The position numbers were made by a program, and so were the translations under genes. Under the pieces are notes generated by a model that had not been told where the DNA came from, did not search any database, and saw only the letters and a program-made list of their open reading frames with translations. This document shows positions 17,647 through 26,575 of a stretch of 64,000 bases of DNA, one piece after another (the stretch's first letter is position 1; every line of letters starts with the position of its first letter). Source of the stretch: Paenibacillus psychroresistens (GTDB lineage: Bacteria > Bacillota > Bacilli > Paenibacillales > NBRC-103111); NCBI RefSeq assembly GCF_009728935.1, contig NZ_CP034235.1:3572001-3636000 (forward strand). The letters are read 5' to 3'.

Positions 17647-18864
17647 ATGCGAATTTTAGTTCAAAAATTCGGTGGCACCTCCCTTTCTTCCGTAGAAGCT
17701 AGAATCCATGTAATTAATCATATTAAGCGAGCTTTAGTCGAAGCATTCAATCTCGTAATCGTCGTATCCGCAATGGGAAGAAGGGGCGATCCATACGCCA
17801 CAGACACTTTGCTTGATTGGGTTGGATTAAATGGCAATCAGCTTTCTCCAAGAGAGCGAGATATGATTCTCTGCTGTGGGGAAACCATATCTGCGGTTAC
17901 ACTTTGCAGCTTATTAAACGCAGAGCATATTGAGGCGGCCGTGTTAAACGGTGAGCAAGCAGGAATCACAACGAATGATCGTTTTGGCAATGCGCAGATT
18001 CTGTCCATTAATCCTCAAAGGATCTTGGATTTGCTGAAGCAACAGAAGGTTGTGATTGTTACAGGTTTTCAAGGCGCGACAGTGGATCACGATTTCACTA
18101 CACTTGGAAGAGGTGGCAGTGATACCACGGCTACAGCTTTAGGTGTAGCCCTAAACGCAGAAATAGTCGATATTTTTACAGATGTTGATGGGGTGCTCAC
18201 AGCTGATCCGCGTATTGTCGAGGATGCCAAGCCTTTATCATATGTAACCTTTAATGAAATTTGCCATTTGGCACATCATGGAGCCAAAGTAATCCATCCT
18301 CGAGCTGTAGAAATTGCCATGCAAGCTAATTTGCCTGTACGTATTCGTTCTACTTTTACCGAAGGTACAGGGACTTTGGTAGCTAGTCTGGAAGCTTTAA
18401 AGCTGGAAACGAATACAGTTATTGATCGTTATGTAACAGGAATTGCCTATGTGCCTTCGTTAACACAGCTTACTGTGTTGAATGGAGAAGGACAATATGA
18501 TACTTCGCTGCATGTTTTTAAAGCAATGGCACAGCATAAGATTAGCGTAGATTTTATAAATGTTAATCCAATGGGAGTTATTTATACGGTATTTGAAAGC
18601 GATGCTGCACTTGCTTTAGAAGCATTAGAGCCGTTAGGCTATCATGTCAAAAGTACTTCGCATTGTGCAAAGGTTTCTGTTATTGGTGGAGGAATGAATG
18701 AAGTACCGGGAATTATGGCGAATATTGTCGAAGCATTAATGGATGCGGACATTACTATTCTTCAGTCCTCGGATTCACATACAACCATTTGGGTGCTTGT
18801 TAATGAAGTGGACATGGTTCTAGCAGTTCGCACGCTTCATGCCAAATTTAAGTTAGCAGTATAA
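17647..18864 (+). CDS. dapG: Aspartate kinase (DapG type)
   Basis: 405 residues from ATG 17647 (AGAGGAGGT at 17632-17640). Kinase domain begins ILVQKFGGTSLSS and contains GRGGSDTTATALGVAL and FTDVDGVLTADPRIV; two C-terminal ACT domains follow (LTVLNGEGQYD, VSVIGGGMNEVPGIMANIVE). B. subtilis DapG is the diaminopimelate-inhibited isozyme made with dpaAB and dapA; the same role is likely. It lies between asd and the tandem hairpins before dapA. Confidence 0.96.
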   Translation: MRILVQKFGGTSLSSVEARIHVINHIKRALVEAFNLVIVVSAMGRRGDPYATDTLLDWVGLNGNQLSPRERDMILCCGETISAVTLCSLLNAEHIEAAVLNGEQAGITTNDRFGNAQILSINPQRILDLLKQQKVVIVTGFQGATVDHDFTTLGRGGSDTTATALGVALNAEIVDIFTDVDGVLTADPRIVEDAKPLSYVTFNEICHLAHHGAKVIHPRAVEIAMQANLPVRIRSTFTEGTGTLVASLEALKLETNTVIDRYVTGIAYVPSLTQLTVLNGEGQYDTSLHVFKAMAQHKISVDFINVNPMGVIYTVFESDAALALEALEPLGYHVKSTSHCAKVSVIGGGMNEVPGIMANIVEALMDADITILQSSDSHTTIWVLVNEVDMVLAVRTLHAKFKLAV

Positions 18865-18867
18865 GAT

Positions 18868-18980
18868 TATGCTTACGATGCAGGCTTGCCAAAGCAAGCC
18901 CAGCATATGCTTACGACGACGGTTTTCTTATGAAAACCCAAGACTATGCTTACGATGACGGTTTTCTTACGAAAACCCTG
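18868..18980 (+). repeat. Three tandem ~39-bp hairpin units between dapG and dapA
   Basis: Units start at 18868, 18906 and 18945, each with TATGCTTACGAyG followed by a perfect hairpin. Unit 1 uses GGCTTGC-CAAA-GCAAGCC; units 2 and 3 use GGTTTTC-TTAT/TTAC-GAAAACC. The stem sequence differs completely between unit 1 and the others while pairing is kept. There are no U-tracts, so they are not ordinary terminators. The last stem ends just before the TGAGGAGG site of dapA. Confidence 0.85.
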
Positions 18981-18993
18981 AGGAGGACAACAC

Positions 18994-19881
18994 ATGGATT
19001 TCGGGAGATTAGTGACAGCGATGGTCACACCTTTTGATGAAAATCTTCAAGTAAATTGGTCACAGGTAGAGGTTTTAATTAATTATTTGATCGAGGTTCA
19101 GAAAACCGACAGTATTGTCATTTGTGGGACAACGGGTGAATCTCCAACGCTGACAGAAGAAGAGAAGTTTAGACTCTTCAAAATGGCTGTGAAAATTGCC
19201 AAAGGACGTTGCAAAATTATTGCAGGTACAGGCAGTTATGCAACAGCTAGCTCCATACATGCCACACAAGAAGCGGAAAAGCTGGGTGTAGACGGTGTTC
19301 TGGTAGTTGCGCCTTATTATAACCGCCCTTCGCAAGAAGGCTTATATCAGCATTTCAAGGCTGTAGCTGAAGCCACTAAATTACCAATCATGCTTTATAA
19401 TGTGCCACATCGCACGGGGATATCTGTCGCTTATGAAACCACTGTGCGTTTAGCGCAAATTCCTAATATTGTAGCTTCAAAGGAAGCGCATGCAGATCTG
19501 GATCACATGACACAAATTGTGACAAGAGTACCTAAAGATTTTAAAGTCTATAGTGGTGATGATTCGCTAACTTTGCCGGTTTTGGCAATTGGTGGCTATG
19601 GAATTGTTAGTGTTGCCAGCCATATAATTGGCGTTGAAATGAAACAATTGATTACTCATTTTTTACAAGGTGAGAATGCTAAGGCTACTCAGCTTCATGC
19701 AGAGCTATTCCCGATTTTTAAAGGGATCTTCCGGATGCCAAGTCCCGCTCCTATCAAGCATGCCTTGCAATTAAGAGGCATAAAAGTGGGTGGCGTCAGA
19801 TTGCCTTTAATCGATGTTACAGAAAAAGAAGAGCAGTTTTTAAAATCGTTAATGGATACCCTGAAAACGAGCATCCAATAG
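18994..19881 (+). CDS. dapA: 4-hydroxy-tetrahydrodipicolinate synthase
   Basis: 295 residues, a TIM-barrel lyase condensing pyruvate and aspartate semialdehyde. VICGTTGESPTLTEEEK, VAPYYNRPSQEGLYQHF and LPIMLYNVPHRTG (catalytic Tyr) are seen, with the Schiff-base Lys in IVASKEAHADLD. ATG 18994 has TGAGGAGGA upstream. The product feeds lysine, diaminopimelate and, via DpaAB, dipicolinate. Confidence 0.97.
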   Translation: MDFGRLVTAMVTPFDENLQVNWSQVEVLINYLIEVQKTDSIVICGTTGESPTLTEEEKFRLFKMAVKIAKGRCKIIAGTGSYATASSIHATQEAEKLGVDGVLVVAPYYNRPSQEGLYQHFKAVAEATKLPIMLYNVPHRTGISVAYETTVRLAQIPNIVASKEAHADLDHMTQIVTRVPKDFKVYSGDDSLTLPVLAIGGYGIVSVASHIIGVEMKQLITHFLQGENAKATQLHAELFPIFKGIFRMPSPAPIKHALQLRGIKVGGVRLPLIDVTEKEEQFLKSLMDTLKTSIQ

Positions 19882-19912
19882 CATGTAATAAGTATTGGTA
19901 ACGGAGCATGGC

Positions 19913-19942
19913 TTGTTTTTGTAGTTTTTGTTCATGTATAAT
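19913..19942 (+). promoter_or_regulatory. SigA-type promoter for rnjB
   Basis: TTGTTT (19913-19918) and TATAAT (19937-19942) are separated by 18 nt. Predicted start near 19949 leaves a ~120-nt leader before rnjB; it contains GCAACA/TGTTGC arms but no fold I recognise. Confidence 0.6.
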
Positions 19943-20069
19943 AAGGTCAAGAGAATGGTGCGGTTTCTTTCAAACGGCTAGCTGGCAACAAAAACATCAT
20001 GTTGCGATTTAGCAGTATAGGTGCGCGAATCGGAGGATCGTCGTCAATTCAAAATTAGGAGGTATTGTC

Positions 20070-21746
20070 TTGTCAAAGAAAATAAATGAAAAATTGGTCA
20101 TCTTCGCTCTAGGCGGCGTGGGCGAAATTGGTAAAAATATGTATGTGGTGCAATATGGCAACGATATCGTAGTCGTGGATTCGGGTTTGAAGTTTCCAGA
20201 AGAAGAAATGTTGGGAATTGATATTGTTATTCCAGATATTACTTATTTACTCGATAATCGAGATAAAGTTAGAGCCATCTTAATTACTCACGGACATGAA
20301 GATCATATCGGTGGTTTACCCTATGTATTACGCCAATTGAATGTGCCTATTTATGCTACAAGATTGACCATGGGATTAATCGAATCCAAATTAAAAGAAG
20401 CCAATTTACTTGGTGATACCAAACGCCATATTATTACAGCAGAATCAGAATTGCCTTTAGGTGTCATTAAAGCAACTTTCTTCAAAACCAATCACAGTAT
20501 TCCGGATTGCGTAGGGGTATGCTTGGAAACACCAGAAGGTAATGTAGTGCATACTGGAGATTTTAAATTTGACCAAACACCAGTGAATGGTCATTTCGCA
20601 GACTTGCATCGCATGGCGGAAATTGGTACTAAAGGTGTATTAATGCTACTATCCGATAGTACGAATGCAGAACGTCCAGGCTTTACGGGTTCTGAAAGAA
20701 GTGTTGGGATTGAGCTTGAAAGTATTTTTTCCAAGGCGAAGCAACGTGTTGTTGTAGCTACCTTTGCATCCAACATTCATCGGGTTCAGCAAGTTATTGA
20801 CGCTGCAGAAGCAACCAACCGTAAAGTAACCGTAATTGGTAGAAGTATGGTTAATGTGGTTTCCATTGCCTCTGAGCTTGGCTACTTGCGTATACCGGAA
20901 GGTATGCTTATTGAGCCGGAAGAAGTTAATCGAATGGCTTCAGATCGTGTTGTTATTCTATCGACTGGAAGTCAAGGCGAGCCTATGTCTGCGTTAACAC
21001 GTATGGCAAGAGCTACTCACCGTAAAGTCGATATCATGCCAGGAGATACCGTTATTATTGCTGCAACACCTATCCCAGGTAATGAAAAATACGTGGGACG
21101 AACTGTAGATGAATTGTTCCGTTTAGGAGCACATGTTATTTATGGACCAGGATCTGTATCTGGTGTTCACGTATCGGGACATGGCAGTCAAGAAGAATTG
21201 AAGCTGATGCTTAACTTGATGAAACCCAAATATTTTATGCCGATTCATGGTGAATATCGCATGTTGAAATTGCATTCAAATTTAGCAGAAGATGTTGGTG
21301 TGCTTAAAGAAGATATCTTCATCGTCGATAATGGGGAAACCGTTGAGATTGTCAATGGTATCGCTCGTAAAGCAGGCAGAGTACAAGCAGGTAATGTATT
21401 GATTGATGGGCTAGGGGTTGGCGATGTAGGCAATATCGTACTTCGTGATCGTAAATTATTATCACAAGATGGTATTCTAGTTGTCGTGGTTACCTTGAGT
21501 AAGCAAGAAGGTAAAGTACTTTCTGGACCTGATATTATTTCAAGAGGATTTGTGTACGTACGTGAATCTGAAGGCTTGCTGGATGAAGCAAATCGGATTG
21601 TAACGACAACCTTGAACAAATTGATGAGCGAGAATGTAAACGAGTGGGCTTCACTAAAAACACATGTTAAAGACGCGCTTGGTCGATTCTTATATGAGCA
21701 AACGAAAAGAAGACCGATGATTCTTCCGATCATCATGGAAGTATAA
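20070..21746 (+). CDS. rnjB: Ribonuclease J (RnjB-type by position)
   Basis: 558 residues, a beta-CASP metallo-beta-lactamase RNase. The zinc motif HGHEDHIGGLPYVL, LLSDSTNAERPGFTGSE and VHVSGHGSQEELKLML match RNase J, which has 5'-3' exo- and endonuclease activity on mRNA. The start is TTG 20070 with AGGAGG at 20057-20062. In B. subtilis the gene after dapA is rnjB (ymfA), so the B paralogue is inferred from synteny; sequence alone does not separate RnjA from RnjB. Confidence 0.9.
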   Translation: MSKKINEKLVIFALGGVGEIGKNMYVVQYGNDIVVVDSGLKFPEEEMLGIDIVIPDITYLLDNRDKVRAILITHGHEDHIGGLPYVLRQLNVPIYATRLTMGLIESKLKEANLLGDTKRHIITAESELPLGVIKATFFKTNHSIPDCVGVCLETPEGNVVHTGDFKFDQTPVNGHFADLHRMAEIGTKGVLMLLSDSTNAERPGFTGSERSVGIELESIFSKAKQRVVVATFASNIHRVQQVIDAAEATNRKVTVIGRSMVNVVSIASELGYLRIPEGMLIEPEEVNRMASDRVVILSTGSQGEPMSALTRMARATHRKVDIMPGDTVIIAATPIPGNEKYVGRTVDELFRLGAHVIYGPGSVSGVHVSGHGSQEELKLMLNLMKPKYFMPIHGEYRMLKLHSNLAEDVGVLKEDIFIVDNGETVEIVNGIARKAGRVQAGNVLIDGLGVGDVGNIVLRDRKLLSQDGILVVVVTLSKQEGKVLSGPDIISRGFVYVRESEGLLDEANRIVTTTLNKLMSENVNEWASLKTHVKDALGRFLYEQTKRRPMILPIIMEV

Positions 21747-21777
21747 TCCCGTTACCACTCTTATAATTTTTCAATAT

Positions 21778-21812
21778 GACTCCTCTTGCCATTATGGTTT
21801 GAGGAGTTTTTT
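21778..21812 (+). terminator. rnjB terminator
   Basis: ACTCCTC (21779-21785) pairs with GAGGAGT (21801-21807) and a run of T residues follows to 21812. Confidence 0.8.
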
Positions 21813-21894
21813 GTTGCGAAAAGTGGGATAAGAATGATGAGGTAAACCATACTACGATAGACTGATAATACGGAGTACAATTCAAGGAGGAACT

Positions 21895-22644
21895 ATGCTA
21901 ACCCCATCTAATCCTGAGAAACAAGAAGAGTTTCCACAACCCATCGATCCAAATGATCCGAAGAGAAATCCGATTCTAGAAAATATCCAACAGCTTGGTC
22001 AAACTGTGCTTGCTACACCTGGCGAATCGAATATTATTTGTTTGACTATCATTGGTCAGATTGAAGGTCATTTGATCCTGCCTCCGCAGAACAAAACGAC
22101 GAAGTATGAGCATCTCATTCCACAATTGGTAGCGGCAGAGCAAAACCCGAAGATTGAAGGGGTCTTAATCATTCTAAACACCGTAGGCGGGGATGTAGAG
22201 GCTGGATTGGCTATTGCTGAGATGATTGCATCCTTATCTAAGCCAACAGTCGCCCTAGTGCTTGGAGGCGGGCATAGTATCGGTGTGCCAATTGCTGTTT
22301 CTGCTCAATATACAATTATTGCGGAATCCGCTACGATGACTATCCATCCCATTCGATTGAATGGTTTGGTGATTGGGGTTCCTCAGTCCTTTGAATACCT
22401 AGAAAAAATGCAGGAACGAGTTATTCGCTTTATTACATCCCATTCGGCAATGACAGAGGAAAAGCTGAAGGAATTAATGTTTCGGATGGGTGAGCTATCA
22501 CGCGATATAGGGGCAACTGTCGTCGGAAGAGATGCTGTTAAATTTGGCTTGATAAATGCAATTGGTGGCGTAGGGGATGCGATTAGAGAGTTAAACCAGC
22601 GAATTGAAGCTGAGCGAAACATGCGAGGAGGCTTAGTTCAATGA
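21895..22644 (+). CDS. tepA: ClpP-fold translocation-enhancing protein TepA
   Basis: 249 residues. ClpP/crotonase-like fold: [71 protein letters not shown]. Related B. subtilis TepA (YmfB) was described as enhancing translocation of presecretory proteins and in spore outgrowth. It lies between rnjB and spoIIIE as in Bacillus, with AAGGAGGAACT before the ATG. It overlaps ylzJ by 4 bp. Confidence 0.88.
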   Translation: MLTPSNPEKQEEFPQPIDPNDPKRNPILENIQQLGQTVLATPGESNIICLTIIGQIEGHLILPPQNKTTKYEHLIPQLVAAEQNPKIEGVLIILNTVGGDVEAGLAIAEMIASLSKPTVALVLGGGHSIGVPIAVSAQYTIIAESATMTIHPIRLNGLVIGVPQSFEYLEKMQERVIRFITSHSAMTEEKLKELMFRMGELSRDIGATVVGRDAVKFGLINAIGGVGDAIRELNQRIEAERNMRGGLVQ

Positions 22645-22868
22645 CGATGTATTCCATCATGCCCATGGAGGTAATATTTGCAGGCATGGATCAACAAACC
22701 TACAATTATGTTGAAGTAGTGGTGGGAGGAATCCCCATGCAAGTGGAAAGAGTAAGTGTAGACCAAGCCAAAATTGTGCGTTTGCTTAGCTGCCGTCCTG
22801 AAGATTACTTAAATCCACTTTATAACCCTGGGACGATGATTTTCTATCAGCCTAGTGTTGAACTGTGA
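22641..22868 (+). CDS. ylzJ: YlzJ-like small conserved protein
   Basis: 75 residues ([38 protein letters not shown]-like core, [10 protein letters not shown]). It matches the YlzJ family found between tepA and spoIIIE in Firmicutes. Function is unknown. The ATGA overlap with tepA indicates one transcript. Confidence 0.82.
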   Translation: MTMYSIMPMEVIFAGMDQQTYNYVEVVVGGIPMQVERVSVDQAKIVRLLSCRPEDYLNPLYNPGTMIFYQPSVEL

Positions 22869-22906
22869 AATGAGAACGCCTGTATTCAATTTAGGACTGT
22901 AACCAC

Positions 22907-22935
22907 TTATATCGCCCCCTATTGTATGCTATACT
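22907..22935 (+). promoter_or_regulatory. Extended-10 promoter of spoIIIE
   Basis: TGC precedes TATACT (22930-22935); a weak -35, TTATAT (22907-22912), lies 17 nt upstream. The predicted start, ~22942, is very close to the ribosome binding site of the gene, so the leader would be short. Confidence 0.5.
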
Positions 22936-22957
22936 AGCAAGGATGGGGGTGAACATT

Positions 22958-25450
22958 TTGGCCAAAGGCAAGAAAAAGAAGAAAACAGCAGCTAAAACCT
23001 CTTTAAGGTACGAGCTATACGGCATTGTTATTTTAATATTGTCGGTCATCGCATTATCTGGTGGAGGTCGAGTTGCCCGAGCTTTAACTTATATGTTTCG
23101 ATTCTTAATTGGAACCTCCGATAAGGTGATCCCGATTATTTGTATATATATCGGACTTTATGTAATGATGAAGCGTGTTTGGCCTTCGAGCTGGAGCAGA
23201 TGGAAAACGGGTGTCGTCCTTGGTTTATTTGGTTGGTTAGTGATCAATCATATGTCCATGATCCACTCCATAAACTCAACAGATGATCTTAAGATACCGG
23301 TTAATATTATTCAAGTTACCTGGGCAAGCATGATGGATGGCTTAGAGCCAGATGTGCCAGACGCACCCATTCTAGCTACAAATGTTGGCGGAGGAATGGT
23401 TGGAGCTTTATTATATGCGACACTTTATTTCTTGTTTGGTAATTTGGGGTCGAATTTAATTGCTTACACGCTTTGTTTAATCGGTATTATCTTGATAACA
23501 GGCATCTCTGTTGTTGACTTAATAGGCAAGCTAAGAAACCGGACTAGCGGCATGCAGTCAGGTGTTCTAGAACGAGTATCAGGCTGGTTTACAGCCAAAG
23601 ATGAGGGTCCGATCCGCAAAGGCCCAGTCATTCAAGTGAAAAAACAAAAAATACATAACCCGATGGATGATGAGCTCGATGAAGAGAATTATTTCTCCGA
23701 TCGTCCTAAAGGTAAGCCTAAATCGGTTTTCTTTGAAATTTTCCCATCTACTCCTGAGGAACATGATGAGGAGCCTGCTCATCCGATAGCGCCGTTAATT
23801 CAGCTTTTACCTAAGGAAGTTAAACGGGCCCAGCCTCAGCCTGTAAGTCCCGTAGAAGAAGAGGAACCACTTCCATTCATTCGAAATTTTCAAGATCAAG
23901 TGGAGCCTATTATAGATATGTCTCCTCCTCCTGTAATAGTGATTAAGAAGCCTGCTGAAGGACAAGCAGAGGCAACGGATATTCCTTTTGTCGAAGCAAC
24001 AGGTAAAAAATCAGATAAGCCATATGAACTCCCATCGCTAGGTCTATTGTCCTTGCCCGCTCCAGGTAAAGCTGGAAGCTCCTTGGACTATAAAGCGAAT
24101 GCTAGAAAACTGGAAACCACATTAGAGAGTTTTGGCGTTAAAGTAAAGGTGCTTGACGTTGTCATTGGGCCTGCTGTAACTCGCTATGAGATTCAGCCTG
24201 ACGTAGGTGTTAAGGTCAGTCGTATTGTTAGTTTAACGGATGATATCGCACTTGCTTTAGCGGCAAAAGACATTCGGATGGAGGCTCCAATTCCAGGTAA
24301 ATCTGCCATTGGGATCGAAGTGCCCAATTCAGAGGTATCGATTGTAACTATGCGTGAAGTCATGGAGAGCTCTGCATTCCGTGATTCAGCCGCCAAGTTA
24401 TCCGTTGTACTGGGACGCGACATTTCGGGACAGCCTATCGTAGCTAACTTAGCTCGAATGCCGCATTTACTTGTAGCAGGAGCTACGGGCTCAGGGAAGT
24501 CAGTTTGTATTAATGGAATTATTACGAGCATCTTATATAAAGCTAAGCCAGAAGAAGTCAAATTTCTGATGATTGATCCGAAGATGGTCGAATTGAATAT
24601 GTACAATGGGATTCCGCATCTTTTGGCACCTGTTGTAACAGATCCAAGGCGCGCTTCGCTTGCATTGAAGAAAGTCGTGCTAGAAATGGAGAAACGCTAT
24701 GAAGCCTTCTCCAAAACGGGTACACGTAATATTGAAGGCTACAATAACTTGCTTGCAAACGGACAAGCCGGCAACCCAATGCCTCCAATACCATTAATCG
24801 TTGTAATTGTTGATGAGTTAGCGGATTTAATGATGGTCGCAGCGAACGATGTCGAGGATTCCATTACGCGATTAGCTCAAATGGCACGTGCAGCGGGAAT
24901 CCATTTGATTATTGCAACACAAAGACCTTCTGTGGATGTTATTACGGGGGTCATTAAAGCCAATATTCCTTCGCGAATTGCCTTTGGTGTTTCCTCTATG
25001 GTTGACTCGAGAACTATCCTCGATATGGGGGGCGCAGAGAAGCTTCTAGGACGTGGAGACATGCTCTACCTACCTGTAGGTGCATCGAAGCCAGTCCGTG
25101 TGCAGGGTGCTTACCTTTCCGATGAGGAAGTCGAGTCCGTTGTGCACTTTGTAAGTAAACAAGAGGAAGCGCAATATCAGGAAGAAATGGTGCCTGAGCT
25201 GGAAGAGAAAGACGATATACCCCAAGAAGTGGAAGACGATCTTTTCAATCAAGCTGTGCAGATTGTAGTTGAAGCCAAGCAAGCCTCTGTATCTTTATTG
25301 CAGCGGAGAATGCGAATTGGTTATACCCGAGCAGCTCGTTTAATTGATTCCATGGAAGCCAAGGGGATCGTAGGACCTTATGAAGGCAGCAAACCAAGAG
25401 AGGTGTTACTCTCGATTGAACAGTTTCATCATAACCGCATGAGCTCATAA
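22958..25450 (+). CDS. spoIIIE: DNA translocase SpoIIIE/FtsK
   Basis: 830 residues from TTG 22958, with GGGGGTGAA at 22944-22952. Four N-terminal membrane segments (first: [17 protein letters not shown]), an acidic/Pro-rich linker, then the RecA-like motor with Walker A GATGSGKS (508-515) and Walker [17 protein letters not shown], and a C-terminal winged-helix gamma domain ([19 protein letters not shown]) that reads chromosome polarity signals. It pumps the chromosome into the forespore. A TTG at 22922 overlaps the promoter and is rejected. Confidence 0.95.
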   Translation: MAKGKKKKKTAAKTSLRYELYGIVILILSVIALSGGGRVARALTYMFRFLIGTSDKVIPIICIYIGLYVMMKRVWPSSWSRWKTGVVLGLFGWLVINHMSMIHSINSTDDLKIPVNIIQVTWASMMDGLEPDVPDAPILATNVGGGMVGALLYATLYFLFGNLGSNLIAYTLCLIGIILITGISVVDLIGKLRNRTSGMQSGVLERVSGWFTAKDEGPIRKGPVIQVKKQKIHNPMDDELDEENYFSDRPKGKPKSVFFEIFPSTPEEHDEEPAHPIAPLIQLLPKEVKRAQPQPVSPVEEEEPLPFIRNFQDQVEPIIDMSPPPVIVIKKPAEGQAEATDIPFVEATGKKSDKPYELPSLGLLSLPAPGKAGSSLDYKANARKLETTLESFGVKVKVLDVVIGPAVTRYEIQPDVGVKVSRIVSLTDDIALALAAKDIRMEAPIPGKSAIGIEVPNSEVSIVTMREVMESSAFRDSAAKLSVVLGRDISGQPIVANLARMPHLLVAGATGSGKSVCINGIITSILYKAKPEEVKFLMIDPKMVELNMYNGIPHLLAPVVTDPRRASLALKKVVLEMEKRYEAFSKTGTRNIEGYNNLLANGQAGNPMPPIPLIVVIVDELADLMMVAANDVEDSITRLAQMARAAGIHLIIATQRPSVDVITGVIKANIPSRIAFGVSSMVDSRTILDMGGAEKLLGRGDMLYLPVGASKPVRVQGAYLSDEEVESVVHFVSKQEEAQYQEEMVPELEEKDDIPQEVEDDLFNQAVQIVVEAKQASVSLLQRRMRIGYTRAARLIDSMEAKGIVGPYEGSKPREVLLSIEQFHHNRMSS

Positions 25451-25486
25451 AACGGTAGGGAGAAATCCCAACCGTTTTATTTTTTT
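25449..25486 (+). terminator. spoIIIE terminator
   Basis: AAAACGGT-a-GGGA pairs with TCCC-a-ACCGTTTT across a GAAA loop, followed by ATTTTTTT. The stem overlaps the stop codon. Confidence 0.85.
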
Positions 25487-25488
25487 GC

Positions 25489-25594
25489 AATATAAGAAAG
25501 ATTAGGTTTCACCTATATGCAGCTCATATAATTCAAACAAACGCACCGTTTTCTTTCAGAAAGACGGTGTAGACATTTATCCTTTGATGCATAG
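25489..25594 (+). repeat. Family A intergenic repeat, full copy 2
   Basis: Starts AATATAAGAAAGATTAGG, then TTTCACCTATATGCAGCTC, ACAAACGCACCG, and ends CATTTATCCTTTGATGCATAG. Inner tail stem ACCGTTTTCT/AGAAAGACGGT. It directly follows the spoIIIE terminator and reads toward sleB. Its last bases carry the TGCATA element of the candidate SigG promoter. Confidence 0.8.
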
Positions 25595-25618
25595 AACAAT
25601 TCTTCCTTTCCAATAATA
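25588..25618 (+). promoter_or_regulatory. Candidate SigG promoter of sleB
   Basis: TGCATA (25588-25593) matches the SigG -35 and AATAATA (25612-25618) is one change from the -10 CATAATA, with an 18-nt spacer. SleB is a forespore SigG gene in Bacillus, so context agrees. A family B hairpin (25646-25685) lies between this promoter and the gene. Confidence 0.5.
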
Positions 25619-25645
25619 ACTGCAAACTGAAATTGATGCAGTTAC

Positions 25646-25685
25646 ACTGTTAACCGGCAATAGTTATATGTTGACTGCTAACAGT
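25646..25685 (+). repeat. Family B hairpin before sleB
   Basis: ACTGTTAACCGGCAA (25646-25660) and TTGACTGCTAACAGT (25671-25685) pair at 12 of 15 positions. The arms resemble those of the hairpins at 57553-57593 and 40937-41040. Confidence 0.5.
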
Positions 25686-25706
25686 AAATTAGAAAGGTTG
25701 AGTGAA

Positions 25707-26501
25707 GTGAAAAAAAACCAGAAAAATCGACTTGTAGTGTTTACTGTATTGTTGGTAGTTGTGCTGTACGGAGGTTATCAATTTAAGCATGCAAAAATTG
25801 CTCATGATGCTCAAGAGACGTTTAGTAATTCGGCCGTTCATTACGGAGCTAAAGGGGAAGATGTATTTGAGCTGCAGGGAAGATTGAAGCATCTTGGTTT
25901 TTTTAAAGGAAGTGTGGACGGACAATACGGATTCCAAACCTTAAAAGCAGTGAAATATTTTCAATCTGAGTTTGGTATGAAGGTGGATGGAATTGTTGGT
26001 GCCAAAACCAAGCTCAAGCTATGGCAAGCGACTAAAAATTGGGCACCTACGGCTGATTGGAAGCAGAATAAACCGGTTGCAGGTAATCCCTCGAATGCAC
26101 CTAAAGATGATACAGCTTCGTTAACACCGAGCTCCATGGCGGGTATGACGGCTAATGATTTAAGGATGATGGCAAATGCAGTCTATGGCGAATCTCGAGG
26201 CGAGCCTTATATTGGTCAAGTCGCTGTGGCAGCGGTTATTCTCAATCGCGTGAGAAATGCAAGCTTCCCCAACACCATATACGGCGTTATTTATCAGCCA
26301 GGTGCATTTACGGCAGTTGCAGATGGCCAAATCAATTTAACGCCAAATGAGACAGCTAAAAAAGCCGTGAATGATGCAATTGGCGGCATTGATCCTACAA
26401 ATGGCTGTATCTATTATTTTAACCCAGAAACGGCAACCTCTAAATGGATTTGGACACGCAAGCAAGTTAAAACGATTGGCAAACATATTTTTGCCATATA
26501 A
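25707..26501 (+). CDS. sleB: Spore cortex-lytic enzyme SleB
   Basis: 264 residues from GTG 25707 (AGAAAGG upstream). One N-terminal hydrophobic segment (VVFTVLLVVVLYGGYQF), a peptidoglycan-binding domain (AKGEDVFELQGRLKHLGFF, FGMKVDGIVGAKTK), a linker, then the Hydrolase_2/SleB domain (DLRMMANAVYGESRGEPYIG, AVAAVILNRV, CIYYFNPETATSKWIW) with the catalytic Glu in YGE. It is a lytic transglycosylase acting on spore cortex during germination. No ypeB neighbour is seen. Alternative starts at 25668 or 25698 lack a spaced binding site. Confidence 0.9.
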   Translation: MKKNQKNRLVVFTVLLVVVLYGGYQFKHAKIAHDAQETFSNSAVHYGAKGEDVFELQGRLKHLGFFKGSVDGQYGFQTLKAVKYFQSEFGMKVDGIVGAKTKLKLWQATKNWAPTADWKQNKPVAGNPSNAPKDDTASLTPSSMAGMTANDLRMMANAVYGESRGEPYIGQVAVAAVILNRVRNASFPNTIYGVIYQPGAFTAVADGQINLTPNETAKKAVNDAIGGIDPTNGCIYYFNPETATSKWIWTRKQVKTIGKHIFAI

Positions 26502-26516
26502 ACTATTTCTCCCATG

Positions 26517-26546
26517 TTGCTTCTTTTCTCGAGCTTGGAATATAAT
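26517..26546 (+). promoter_or_regulatory. SigA-type promoter of the ymfF-ymfH-ymfI unit
   Basis: TTGCTT (26517-26522) and TATAAT (26541-26546) are 18 nt apart, just after the sleB stop. The transcript would start ~25 nt before the ymfF start codon. Confidence 0.6.
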
Positions 26547-26575
26547 GGTATGGTGAAATGAAGGGAGGCAGCAGC

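Noticed and set aside
18868..18980. Three regular repeats that could be read as a CRISPR array
   Set aside because: Units are directly abutted without unique spacers, each is internally palindromic, and no cas genes are present.
18865..18993. Lysine riboswitch or T-box before dapA
   Set aside because: No T-box GGUGGNACC-type motif and no lysine aptamer length or helices; only the tandem hairpins are present.
22922..22957. TTG 22922 as start of spoIIIE
   Set aside because: The codons overlap the TGC-TATACT promoter, so they would not be transcribed.
25489..25594. Family A repeats as insertion-sequence remnants
   Set aside because: No transposase text, no terminal inverted repeats spanning the unit and no target duplications were seen; a REP-like or structured-RNA repeat fits better.
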